From assembly GCA_902782785.1 (NCBI GenBank), contig CACZOH010000126.1, positions 1 through 12,956 on the forward strand: a stretch of DNA of 12,956 bases, written 5' to 3'. The notes under the pieces are model-generated. The model was not told the DNA's origin. It ran no database searches and worked only from the letters and a program-made list of their open reading frames with translations. Origin of the DNA: an uncultured Ruminococcus sp. (lineage in GTDB: Bacteria > Bacillota > Clostridia > Oscillospirales > CAG-272). Shown one piece after another: positions 1-7,620 of this stretch. The translations under genes were made by a program, and so were the position numbers. Each line of letters opens with the position of its first letter. Positions within the stretch are counted from its first letter, which is position 1.

Positions 1-58
1 AAGGGCAATTTCACCGCCGCAGGCGATTTCACCCACCCGTAGAGGGGTGGATTTCGTT
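1..58. repeat. Hairpin-rich intergenic repeat element (left end cut off)
   Basis: A short motif recurs three times: gcaatttcacc (5-15), gcgatttcacc (23-33) and a shorter ggatttc (49-55). Between the copies lie small GC palindromes: cgcc/ggcg with a gca loop (15-25) and ccaccc/gggtgg with a 6-nt loop (33-50). The alternation of an ATTTC unit with a GC hairpin looks like a modular interspersed repeat rather than coding DNA. From memory, similar ATTTCACC-plus-hairpin strings are common between genes in Oscillospiraceae-like genomes, but I cannot verify that here. The element continues beyond the window edge. Confidence 0.5.
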
Positions 59-84
59 GCCGACTGTCCTTTGGGACAGTCGGC
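59..84 (-). terminator. Strong hairpin just downstream of the transglutaminase gene
   Basis: A perfect 11-bp stem (59-69 with 74-84) has a 4-nt loop and lies 22 nt after the stop codon of the last gene of the minus-strand operon. On the minus strand it is not followed by a run of T, so it is not a textbook intrinsic terminator. It may act as a factor-assisted terminator, as a 3'-end stabiliser, or simply be part of the adjoining repeat element. The structure is seen directly; the termination role is inferred. Confidence 0.45.
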
Positions 85-106
85 TAAACCGACAGCCCTT
101 TATTCT

Positions 107-3100
107 TTAACCTCTTTTGTCTTTATTCTGTTCTTTCTCCCTCATCAGAGTGTTAAGCATCAGCCACGTTACGGAGCCCACGGCAAGAGACACGAAGAAG
201 ATAAGAATAATATAAATATAAGTGTTCTCCGGCTTTTGCTTCGGCGTGACGCTTACTGACAGCATTTTTTTGACGGGGAGATATTCGTAAACTCCGTCGC
301 CGTTCAGGTCCACACCGTTCAGATACGAGCCGATATACGTATTTCCGGGCTCTATTCCTATTACCGTGCCGCCCTGAACTCTGACGATCTTTTCTTTTCC
401 CGTATTCTCATACGTTACGGGCGGATTTTTCACGTTCCGCGTCCATTCCAAAAGGGACAGATCATATTCTCCGTCAACGCTTACCGTCACCGCGGGATCG
501 GTCGTTTTATATTCGCCCGGGTATACCGTGAGCGTACCCGGATAAAAGTCAATAATATATTCTCCCGTGACGTCCGCGTCTTTTTCGTCAAGCACGCAAA
601 GCGACGAAAACAGGTTTTTCTTCTCGCCCGTATACAGAACGCCCGCGCTGCCCGTGTATTCGATCCTGTGTCCCGGTGTGAGCGCGCCGCTTATTATCTC
701 ATATCCGTTTGACGTGAGATATTCGCCGTCAAACGCCTTTGACGCGTCGGAGGAACGCAGAGAAAGATAATTGTATATCTTTCCGTTTTCACCCGTTATC
801 CTTAAGGTATCCGCCGGCTCCGCGGGAGCCGCCCCGTCCTTCACGCGCACGTTTTCAAACGGAAGCACCGTCACGCTCTGTACGAATTTCAGCTCTTCGC
901 CTCCGTCCGTGAATCTGACCGTTTTGCCGTCTGTTTCCTCGGCGCCGAAATCAAACGATTCATAATACTTTTTCTCTCTGTTTGCGGCGATACCGGTTAG
1001 CTCGTCGCCGTTTACGGAAAGCGTCTGATCGGACGTGAATTCAAAGCTTATCCTGTCATCGCCGATAAGCGCCGCTATATCTTTTTCGGTTATCTGCGCG
1101 TATTCCGGCGCCTTTACCGTCTGTCCGACGTATAGTGATATATCCGGCATAAAAACGATGATCGGTGTTACTGTAAGCCCGGCGGGGCCGCATTCCGTTA
1201 TTTCATACAGTTCCGTTACGTCGTCTCCGTTTTCGTCATAAACGTGAAATTGAACTGTTACGACCTCGGCGGTGCCGCAGTTTGTGATACCCGCGGTAAC
1301 AGCCTCTATCCTGTGGCCTTCCTTCAGATTTCCGCCATTGACTATGACGGCCTCCGTGGATACGAGCGGTTTTCCGTCATACTGCTTCGAGGCGTCTTCC
1401 ATACGGTAATAAAGCTTGTTGTAGAATATGTCGTTTTCTCTTTCGGGCGGCGTAAGCCCGGAGCCCTCGCCGCCTTCGGATACGGATGATCCCGTCGCGT
1501 CGACGGGTACCCAGCCGACAGAGTCGAGATATATCTCCGCCCACGCGTGCGCATCCTTCGTATAAAACTCTGTCGTACTGAAGCCGCCGTCGCAGACCAC
1601 GTAATATCCCACGGTATAACGCGCAGGTATTCCGAGCGCTCTGTATATGACGACCGCCGCGGATGCGAAATGACCGCATATCCCCTCTTTGCTCTCTTTC
1701 AAAAAGTATATGACTCTGTCTTCTCCGTCCGGTATCTTCTCAAAGCTTCCGTTATACCGCGCGGCGTTCCTTACGTATTCCGCTACGTCCGTAATTATCG
1801 AGGGAGACGAGGGATCAAGCCCCGCTTCTTTTATTATATCAAGTATTTCCGTCCTTGTGCTTTCCGGAAGCTCAAGGTATTTTTCATATACGAAATCGCA
1901 GTATGCCGTATTGAACCTTGCTTCGCCTTTCAGATTCTTTATCACGTTTACGCTGACGAGCGGGATCTGATGGAAGAAATAATACGAGCCGCCGTCCGCA
2001 GCCTTCCTCGCCGCGGCGATATCCGTCACCGCATAGCCGTCTCCGTAATAGTTTGACGCATAGTACGGAACGGGGATCAGAGCGTCGTTTGCGAAATATC
2101 CGACGGTAATATCGTTCATTTCCGCGTAGCCGTTTTCCATCAGCGCGTTTACGGTAAATTCAAGCGGGCTGTTTTCCGTTTTTCCCGTGTATATCGCAGG
2201 CTCCGCCCAGCCGGTCCCCGTGTAGTTTCCGAAGCTGCGCAGACGCAGATATACGGAGCCGCTCATAAAGCTCGTGACGGTGCCGACCGGGTCCGGGCTC
2301 AGCTCCGGCGTTTCCGAAGGCACGCTGCTGTACGGGCTCGGGCTGTTGCTTATGCCGCCGCTTATACCGGAACTGCCTATGCCGTTCTCCCCGTATATCT
2401 CCCCGGGTGTTTTTTCCGCTTCTTTCGTCGTCTCCGGCACGTTCGTTTCCGCCGGCGCCGTTTCGCCTCCCGTTTCCGTGACGTTCACCGTTATTATCTC
2501 GGTAACGTTCGCCTTGAACTCGTCAAGCTCGTCTTCATCGTATTCCACGGTAAGCGTTATATCGTAGCTGCCTGTTTCGTTTGTCTGACCCGCGCCCGTC
2601 GCCTTATTCACTATTTTGATACTGTCTCTTATATAATCTTCAAAATCGTCGTAATCTGTGTTTACGGGGATCTCAACGTTTAAGGAAGAGGAGGTGAAAT
2701 TATCGTAAGCTCCGAGCACCGCGCCCTCGCCGTCCGATACGGCGACAAAGTGAGTATCCGACATTTTCGCGTCTCCGTATACGCGGTAATGCATACTTAT
2801 CGGCAGTTTTGTTACGGTGACCGTACCGTAATCATACGTCACGGAATACGCGTCCGCGGGAACGCTGCCGCCGAACATAAGCGAGCATTTGCTCTTGTAT
2901 TCTCCCGCGGACAGATAGCCCGACGAGCGGTCCGGCTGTATGGTGCTGTCCTCGTAAAGCTCGCCCGACGTGATCTCTATTCTATCGACGGGATAATGTA
3001 TCGTTCCGTCGTACTGAAATTCAATTGACGGCGTTTTTACCGTTATCTCACGCGCCGACACCGTAAGCGTGCCGGCTGAAACGGCTATATCGTAATACGA

Positions 3101-4168
3101 CGATACGTCTTTTTCCCCGTCTTCAAATACCTTGAATTTAAGATTGTTTTTTATTTTTCCTACATTCTTTATTTTCGGACAGTCGGATAAGACGAGCGTG
3201 TGGCCGTCCATAAGCTCGTTGTAAGTCACCTCATAGTCAAGGCAGTAAAGCTCCTCTCCGTCATATTCCTTTTCCGCCGATCCCGTCTTTACCGTTATTT
3301 TGCGGCGCATGATACGCAGTGTCCCGAATTTTATCGTCACCGCGTACCTGTCGGTCACGTCGTTATCCCCATCGTATATCTTTACCTCCGCACGGTTGGC
3401 GGTGATCTTCGGTTCCGTCGCGTGCTCGGTGAAACGTATATCGAGCCTGTCGTCATAAGCAAGGCAGCCGTATTCAAATGCATATTCATTGCATGTTATC
3501 GGCTCCTTGTCCCATATCTTCTCGGCTGAGCCCGTTACTATCGTTATCATACGCTTCGTCACTGTCGCCTCTGCGCCCTTGAACGTCAGCTCGTAGGACG
3601 GGGTGACGTCGTCGCCGTCGCCGTTTTTTATCACGACGCCCGTTATTTCCGCGTCGGAATGAAGCGCTGTCCTGTCGTATTTTATCCCCGTTATATACGC
3701 CGTATCGCCGTCCGCAAGTCCTTCGGCGACAAACGACGCGCCGTCCGGCTCCTCTCCGTATTCCACCGAAAAATCATTCAGACGGACGGTCGCGCGTCTT
3801 TTTTCTATTACGTATTTCGCTGTGCTTTGCCGTTTTACACCGAAAGGATTCTCCGTCCTCGCCGTGACGTCGTATTCCCCCGCAAGCGTCGGATATCCCG
3901 TCTTCTCCTCTCCGTTTTCCGTATACGATACGGACACTCCCGACAAAAACGACGCGGCTTTTTCACCCGTGTCCTCGCCGTACGTGAATTTCGTATCCGA
4001 TAACTCTTTTATAAAGCTTCCGGAAAAGAACGCGACCGATAAGACTGCGGCAAAAATGACCGCCGTTACCGCGATAACGGCCGCCTTATGTTTTTTCAGC
4101 CACAGCTCAAAGGCGCGGAATTTCTTTACCCTCGCCCTGACCTTAAGTGTATATTCATCGTACGTCAT
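107..4168 (-). CDS. Membrane-anchored transglutaminase-like protein with MBG/YDG-type beta repeats
   Basis: This 1353-residue protein is predicted to be anchored at both ends: a basic 28-residue cytoplasmic start, TM at about 29-49, a very large extracytoplasmic part, TM at about 1317-1338 and a charged tail. The transglutaminase core is clear: C831 in GICGHF, H874 in DAHAW and D890 in PVDAT form a complete catalytic triad. It is preceded by four Ig-like modules (about 125-205, 207-287, 290-371, 373-454) and followed by two more (about 920-1007, 1135-1225). Most carry a YDG-like turn near the start (EYDGEEL, QYDGTIH, QYDGKPL, AFDGEYL) and many end in DVTxxY...GTLTV. A Pro/Ser/Thr/Glu-rich linker spans about 565-630. 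The family could be a cross-linking enzyme or a protease-like hydrolase; the substrate is unknown and may be cell wall or surface protein. It is the last gene of the operon, its ATG lying 1 nt after the preceding stop. Confidence 0.85.
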   Translation of the reverse strand: MTYDEYTLKVRARVKKFRAFELWLKKHKAAVIAVTAVIFAAVLSVAFFSGSFIKELSDTKFTYGEDTGEKAASFLSGVSVSYTENGEEKTGYPTLAGEYDVTARTENPFGVKRQSTAKYVIEKRRATVRLNDFSVEYGEEPDGASFVAEGLADGDTAYITGIKYDRTALHSDAEITGVVIKNGDGDDVTPSYELTFKGAEATVTKRMITIVTGSAEKIWDKEPITCNEYAFEYGCLAYDDRLDIRFTEHATEPKITANRAEVKIYDGDNDVTDRYAVTIKFGTLRIMRRKITVKTGSAEKEYDGEELYCLDYEVTYNELMDGHTLVLSDCPKIKNVGKIKNNLKFKVFEDGEKDVSSYYDIAVSAGTLTVSAREITVKTPSIEFQYDGTIHYPVDRIEITSGELYEDSTIQPDRSSGYLSAGEYKSKCSLMFGGSVPADAYSVTYDYGTVTVTKLPISMHYRVYGDAKMSDTHFVAVSDGEGAVLGAYDNFTSSSLNVEIPVNTDYDDFEDYIRDSIKIVNKATGAGQTNETGSYDITLTVEYDEDELDEFKANVTEIITVNVTETGGETAPAETNVPETTKEAEKTPGEIYGENGIGSSGISGGISNSPSPYSSVPSETPELSPDPVGTVTSFMSGSVYLRLRSFGNYTGTGWAEPAIYTGKTENSPLEFTVNALMENGYAEMNDITVGYFANDALIPVPYYASNYYGDGYAVTDIAAARKAADGGSYYFFHQIPLVSVNVIKNLKGEARFNTAYCDFVYEKYLELPESTRTEILDIIKEAGLDPSSPSIITDVAEYVRNAARYNGSFEKIPDGEDRVIYFLKESKEGICGHFASAAVVIYRALGIPARYTVGYYVVCDGGFSTTEFYTKDAHAWAEIYLDSVGWVPVDATGSSVSEGGEGSGLTPPERENDIFYNKLYYRMEDASKQYDGKPLVSTEAVIVNGGNLKEGHRIEAVTAGITNCGTAEVVTVQFHVYDENGDDVTELYEITECGPAGLTVTPIIVFMPDISLYVGQTVKAPEYAQITEKDIAALIGDDRISFEFTSDQTLSVNGDELTGIAANREKKYYESFDFGAEETDGKTVRFTDGGEELKFVQSVTVLPFENVRVKDGAAPAEPADTLRITGENGKIYNYLSLRSSDASKAFDGEYLTSNGYEIISGALTPGHRIEYTGSAGVLYTGEKKNLFSSLCVLDEKDADVTGEYIIDFYPGTLTVYPGEYKTTDPAVTVSVDGEYDLSLLEWTRNVKNPPVTYENTGKEKIVRVQGGTVIGIEPGNTYIGSYLNGVDLNGDGVYEYLPVKKMLSVSVTPKQKPENTYIYIILIFFVSLAVGSVTWLMLNTLMREKEQNKDKRG

Positions 4169-4169
4169 A

Positions 4170-4706
4170 TCAGATGCCCGGTTTTTTTATAATATAACTG
4201 CTTCCCCTGCTGCCGTTTTCATCCTCCCATAACACGTAGAAGACAACGGCGTCAGCTTCTTTTGCTTCCTCTCTGCCGGATACGGTAACGGAATTGAGTT
4301 CCGAAAAATCGACCGTATCCGCTATCGTACTGCTGTTTATGCAAACGTCTCCCTTATAAAGCATACAGCGCAGATCCTTTATATAAGCGGCTCCTTCGCC
4401 GGTTTTTTCGACGGTTATCCTGTATTCGATACCGCCGTCTTTGTTTTTTAAGGAATTGACGTAGATCATCACTTCTGAATCCGGATGTTCATCCACCGTT
4501 TTTATTCCGTAACCGTACGAAGGTAAAGAAGGCTCGTCAAAGCCGACGGGCTGCGTTTCTCCCTGCCCCTCCATACCGGCGAACGCGCCGCAGTAAGCGG
4601 CTGAAAACACCGCAAGGAGCACGAGCGCCGCAGCGATTATCGCGCCGGCGGCGGGGATGAGTATGCTGTTCAGGCGCGCTTTTTCAAATATCCCGTCCGT
4701 TTTCAT
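4170..4706 (-). CDS. Small single-pass membrane protein with extracytoplasmic beta-rich domain
   Basis: I do not recognise a family for this 178-residue protein. It starts with a basic stretch, then a hydrophobic segment at about 15-38 that is a membrane anchor or uncleaved signal. There is no proper lipobox (AAYC does not fit well). A Gly/Pro/Gln linker leads to a beta-strand-like domain from about residue 70 to the end, ending in SSYIIKKPGI. Two cysteines close together in that domain (in LRCMLY and DVCINS) could form a disulfide if it lies outside the cell. The ATG overlaps the stop of the upstream ATPase (ATGA, 4703-4706) and the downstream transglutaminase starts 1 nt after its stop, so its production is likely coupled to both. 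A role as accessory or substrate-binding partner of the transglutaminase is inference from position and topology. Confidence 0.75.
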   Translation of the reverse strand: MKTDGIFEKARLNSILIPAAGAIIAAALVLLAVFSAAYCGAFAGMEGQGETQPVGFDEPSLPSYGYGIKTVDEHPDSEVMIYVNSLKNKDGGIEYRITVEKTGEGAAYIKDLRCMLYKGDVCINSSTIADTVDFSELNSVTVSGREEAKEADAVVFYVLWEDENGSRGSSYIIKKPGI

Positions 4707-6064
4707 TGTTCCACCGTCCCGAATTTGTTAAGATAAGAGACGCTTTTCGGCAGCTCTCCCTCTCCGAAAAGGCTCTCCGCGCATCTCTTTATGCCATCCG
4801 CCTCCGCGCGGCATATCGCGGGGTTGAGGCTGTCCATCTTATAAAGTATCTTGTTGCGCAGAAGAACGTCGACCGCCTCGCTCTCGCCGCCGCCGCACGC
4901 GGCGTAAACGGGAACGAAGCTCTCCGCCTGCCTCATAACGCGGTTTCCGAACGTGATCCCGACGTGCTCCGTAAGATAAGCGTCAAGCTTCTCCAGCCCG
5001 CGCCTTGCGTTTTCGGATAACGGATGCTCCCTCCGTGCGTCGGCAAACAGTTCTTCAAGCCGGTCAGCGGATATATGAAGCTTTGACGCCTCATCCGATT
5101 CAAAGCTTTTGCTTCTGCTGTTCAGCTCTATGACAAACGCGCGGTCATATACCTTATCCGATACAGCGAGCGTTGAATCGTCGTTGTTTGCCGTGCCGAC
5201 GAACCATACGTTTGACGGAAGCCTGAGCGTGCCGTTTTCAAAAAGACGCGGATCGCTTTTTCTGCTGTCCGGAGTGACGCGGACGCGCCTTGACGAGCCT
5301 TCCGGCAGTTCAAGCAGGGACAGAAGCTCCGCAAAATAGTATTCCACACGCGCTATGTTCATCTCGTCGAGCACGACCGTGTATATATCCTGCGACAGAC
5401 ACGCTTTGTATAAGCTGCATAAAAGCTCCGTTTCCGTATAGCTGTCTGTAAATTCGTTGTAATAGCCGAGCAGATCGGAGCGGTCCTTCCACGACGGCTG
5501 TACGGGCGTTATGGACGCGTCGTTTCCCACGTATTTGCCGAACGCAAACGGAAGCGACGTTTTGCCCGTGCCGGATATACCCTGAAGTATGATAAGATGC
5601 GTACAAGACATAGCGGAAATAAACGTTCTTATCACTTCCTCGCTGTAATAAAGCCCCATATCCGTCGCCGCAAAGCTGCGGAAGCCGCGGCAGAATTCGG
5701 GAAGGTCCGCGCGTTCGTTCCTCGGAAGACCCGTTTTCTCCGGCAGGCCGCCGCGGTCTATGGCAGTCAGCCTACTGAAACGCGGCTTATCGGCTTTTTT
5801 GTCCGCGTCCGCCGCCGCTCTGCAGCTCTTTATATAAGATAAAGCGAGCATAATCGCCATAAAGACGCAGAATATATCGAGTACGAGCAGTATGACCGCC
5901 ACTGCGGACGAGGCTGACTGCGGAAGCATCAGATGCATATCCCAGCCGTCTTTATCGGGCGCCGCGGCGGTTTTTGACAAAGCTATGCACAAAAGCACGC
6001 CGGATGCCGTAACAAACGATGCGGCAAGCGATAGCAAAGCGGTGTAAAGCACGGTCTTTTTCAT
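4703..6064 (-). CDS. Membrane-anchored McrB-type AAA+ ATPase, two-TM form
   Basis: This 453-residue protein has two hydrophobic N-terminal segments (about 7-29 and 53-77), a variable charged linker, then an AAA+ module. Walker A is GISGTGKT (162-169, K168), Walker B is VVLDE (230-234) followed by MNIARVEYYF, and the sensor/arginine-finger region reads GTANNDDST...SDKVYDRA. The DEMNIAR and SxKVxDRA pattern is that of McrB-like (AAA_5) ATPases, particularly those paired with DUF2357 proteins. An in-frame ATG exists 72 nt upstream, but I chose 6064: it gives an ATGA overlap with the previous stop and follows a good ribosome binding site (GGAGGCGAGGGGGAAGA). The earlier start would also add an implausible Lys/Arg-rich leader. 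It is a paralog of the first gene of the operon, sharing the domain order and the C-terminal FGEGxLPxxVSY motif. A DNA-restriction role is not implied; it likely remodels a membrane or surface partner. Confidence 0.88.
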   Translation of the reverse strand: MKKTVLYTALLSLAASFVTASGVLLCIALSKTAAAPDKDGWDMHLMLPQSASSAVAVILLVLDIFCVFMAIMLALSYIKSCRAAADADKKADKPRFSRLTAIDRGGLPEKTGLPRNERADLPEFCRGFRSFAATDMGLYYSEEVIRTFISAMSCTHLIILQGISGTGKTSLPFAFGKYVGNDASITPVQPSWKDRSDLLGYYNEFTDSYTETELLCSLYKACLSQDIYTVVLDEMNIARVEYYFAELLSLLELPEGSSRRVRVTPDSRKSDPRLFENGTLRLPSNVWFVGTANNDDSTLAVSDKVYDRAFVIELNSRSKSFESDEASKLHISADRLEELFADARREHPLSENARRGLEKLDAYLTEHVGITFGNRVMRQAESFVPVYAACGGGESEAVDVLLRNKILYKMDSLNPAICRAEADGIKRCAESLFGEGELPKSVSYLNKFGTVEQ

Positions 6065-7611
6065 TCTTCCCCCTCGCCTCCGCTTTTTCTGTTTCTGAAT
6101 TCCCTTTTTCTTATGCGTCTCTTCGCCTTTGCCCACTGATCTTTATAATAATCGTCAAGCGCCTTATGCTCGCGCTCGAGTCGTATGAACTCCTCTCTGT
6201 CGCCTATCTCGCCGCCCTCTCCGTTCATCAAAGCGTAGGAGCGGAGTCTGGCGCGCAGCAGATCGTTTTCACGGTCATATTCCGCTTTTTTCGCCTCAAA
6301 TTCGGCTTTCGCCGCAAAAACCGCGCTGTTCGCCTTTTCAAGATAAAGTTTTTCCGTCTTTATCGCGTTTTCCCTTATCCTCTGATCGGACTCCTCCGCC
6401 GCCTTTTTCATCTTATCCGATATCATATCGAATTCCGCGGATAAGCGGATTATCTCTCTTCTCTGTTCCCTGTTCTTTTTCCGGAGATCCGACACTTCGA
6501 TGCCGACAGCCTCGTAACCCGAGGTCAGTCCGGCGTTGCTTTTTTCAAGCAGCTCTATGTATTCCTCTTTCGTCTTTTTGCCCGCCATACACGATTCGCG
6601 CGCCGCATCAACGTCAAGCTTCAGTCTGCGCAGTTCCTCGCCGCGTTTTTCCGCCTCGTCCTCGTCGTATGCGCTCTCGCTGTCGTCCCAGCCGTCGAAC
6701 GCGCCCTGATACAGCAGAAAATACTGTAAGGCGGCGATATCACAGAGCGCCTCCGACAGCCGCCCGGGGATTTTTCTCTCGCTTTTCGCGTCGTTCTTTA
6801 CGGTATAGCCTTCTCCCGTATATGAAGATAAGAACGTGTAAAGCTCGTATACCGCCGCAAAATGGACGTTGTTTTTTATTATGTTGGTCCGGACTACCGG
6901 CGGATGCAGCTTCGGCGCGGACGATACGCTTTTCATAAGCGGCGAGGACAGATAGCCGGATACGGCGTTCATTATCCCGCGTATCTTCGCCATTGTCTGC
7001 TGATGGAGCAGATCTGACGCGCTGTCCGTGTCGTTTGACGTCTCGGACATTTCAAGCTTATACGATATGCTTCTGTTTTCCTTTCTGCTGTTTCTGTTAA
7101 TGCGCAGGGAAACGCCCGCCTCGCTTGCGATACGCGCCATTTTTTCGTATCTTACGGAGATGAACGAATGCATATACGACAAAGCCATATACAAAAATCT
7201 GTTTTCATATACGGCGTATTCCTCGTCGTTTTCCGTTATGTAGATCTCCTCGGGCTCCGGCATCCCGTCGTCCTTTATGCTTTTTATCAGATTGCTGTGA
7301 CGCGCAAGATGCGTGACAGAGTCCTTTGACGGACGCTTTGCACGGTCTATCCTCACAACCTCGCCGTCCTTTTTCAAAAGGCTCCTGCACTGCTCTATCG
7401 CTTCCCTTATGTGAGGAAGCGCCTCTTCGCACTTCGTAAGCCAGCTTTGGTCCACCGTAACGGTCTTACGCGCGCCCGAAATGTATTCGTCCTCTCCGTC
7501 AAAAGAAAACGCGGATGAGAGCGACGGCCTTGTCGGGTCGTCCTCCGTTATTTTGCTTATCTCCTTGAGCACGCCGTACCGGCGCGCGCGCCTTTTGATC
7601 TCGCTGTTCAT
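6061..7611 (-). CDS. DUF2357-like (McrC-related) protein with C-terminal coiled coil
   Basis: This soluble 516-residue protein has no TM segment. The N-terminal 300 residues resemble the DUF2357 region found in partners of McrB-like ATPases. The clearest mark is VYENRFLYMALSYM (134-147) after an LARHSNLI segment, then basic strands and a PPVVRTNIIKN...VYELYTFL stretch (237-261). In relatives known to me the next part is a PD-(D/E)XK nuclease. Here no such motif is seen, and instead a long charged heptad-like helix region runs from about 316 to 460, then a Lys/Arg-rich tail (about 493-509). This suggests a scaffold or ATPase regulator rather than a nuclease. It sits between the two ATPase genes, 9 nt after the first with only a weak GGTGA ribosome site, and overlaps the next by ATGA. 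The DUF2357 assignment is by eye and moderately secure. Confidence 0.7.
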   Translation of the reverse strand: MNSEIKRRARRYGVLKEISKITEDDPTRPSLSSAFSFDGEDEYISGARKTVTVDQSWLTKCEEALPHIREAIEQCRSLLKKDGEVVRIDRAKRPSKDSVTHLARHSNLIKSIKDDGMPEPEEIYITENDEEYAVYENRFLYMALSYMHSFISVRYEKMARIASEAGVSLRINRNSRKENRSISYKLEMSETSNDTDSASDLLHQQTMAKIRGIMNAVSGYLSSPLMKSVSSAPKLHPPVVRTNIIKNNVHFAAVYELYTFLSSYTGEGYTVKNDAKSERKIPGRLSEALCDIAALQYFLLYQGAFDGWDDSESAYDEDEAEKRGEELRRLKLDVDAARESCMAGKKTKEEYIELLEKSNAGLTSGYEAVGIEVSDLRKKNREQRREIIRLSAEFDMISDKMKKAAEESDQRIRENAIKTEKLYLEKANSAVFAAKAEFEAKKAEYDRENDLLRARLRSYALMNGEGGEIGDREEFIRLEREHKALDDYYKDQWAKAKRRIRKREFRNRKSGGEGEE

Positions 7612-7620
7612 CCCGTCACC

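Noticed and set aside
47..259. Short plus-strand open frame at the left edge
   Set aside because: It crosses the hairpin element and then runs antisense to the C-terminus of the transglutaminase; no ribosome site and no homology signal.
1547..2056. Plus-strand open frame of 169 codons inside the transglutaminase gene
   Set aside because: It lies opposite the catalytic region, is rich in Arg/Tyr/Cys without domain signal, and has no ribosome site.
6062..6136. Longer N-terminus for the two-TM ATPase
   Set aside because: The extra 24 residues are a Lys/Arg-rich readout of the overlapping gene's basic tail; the inner ATG has a strong ribosome site and a perfect ATGA overlap.
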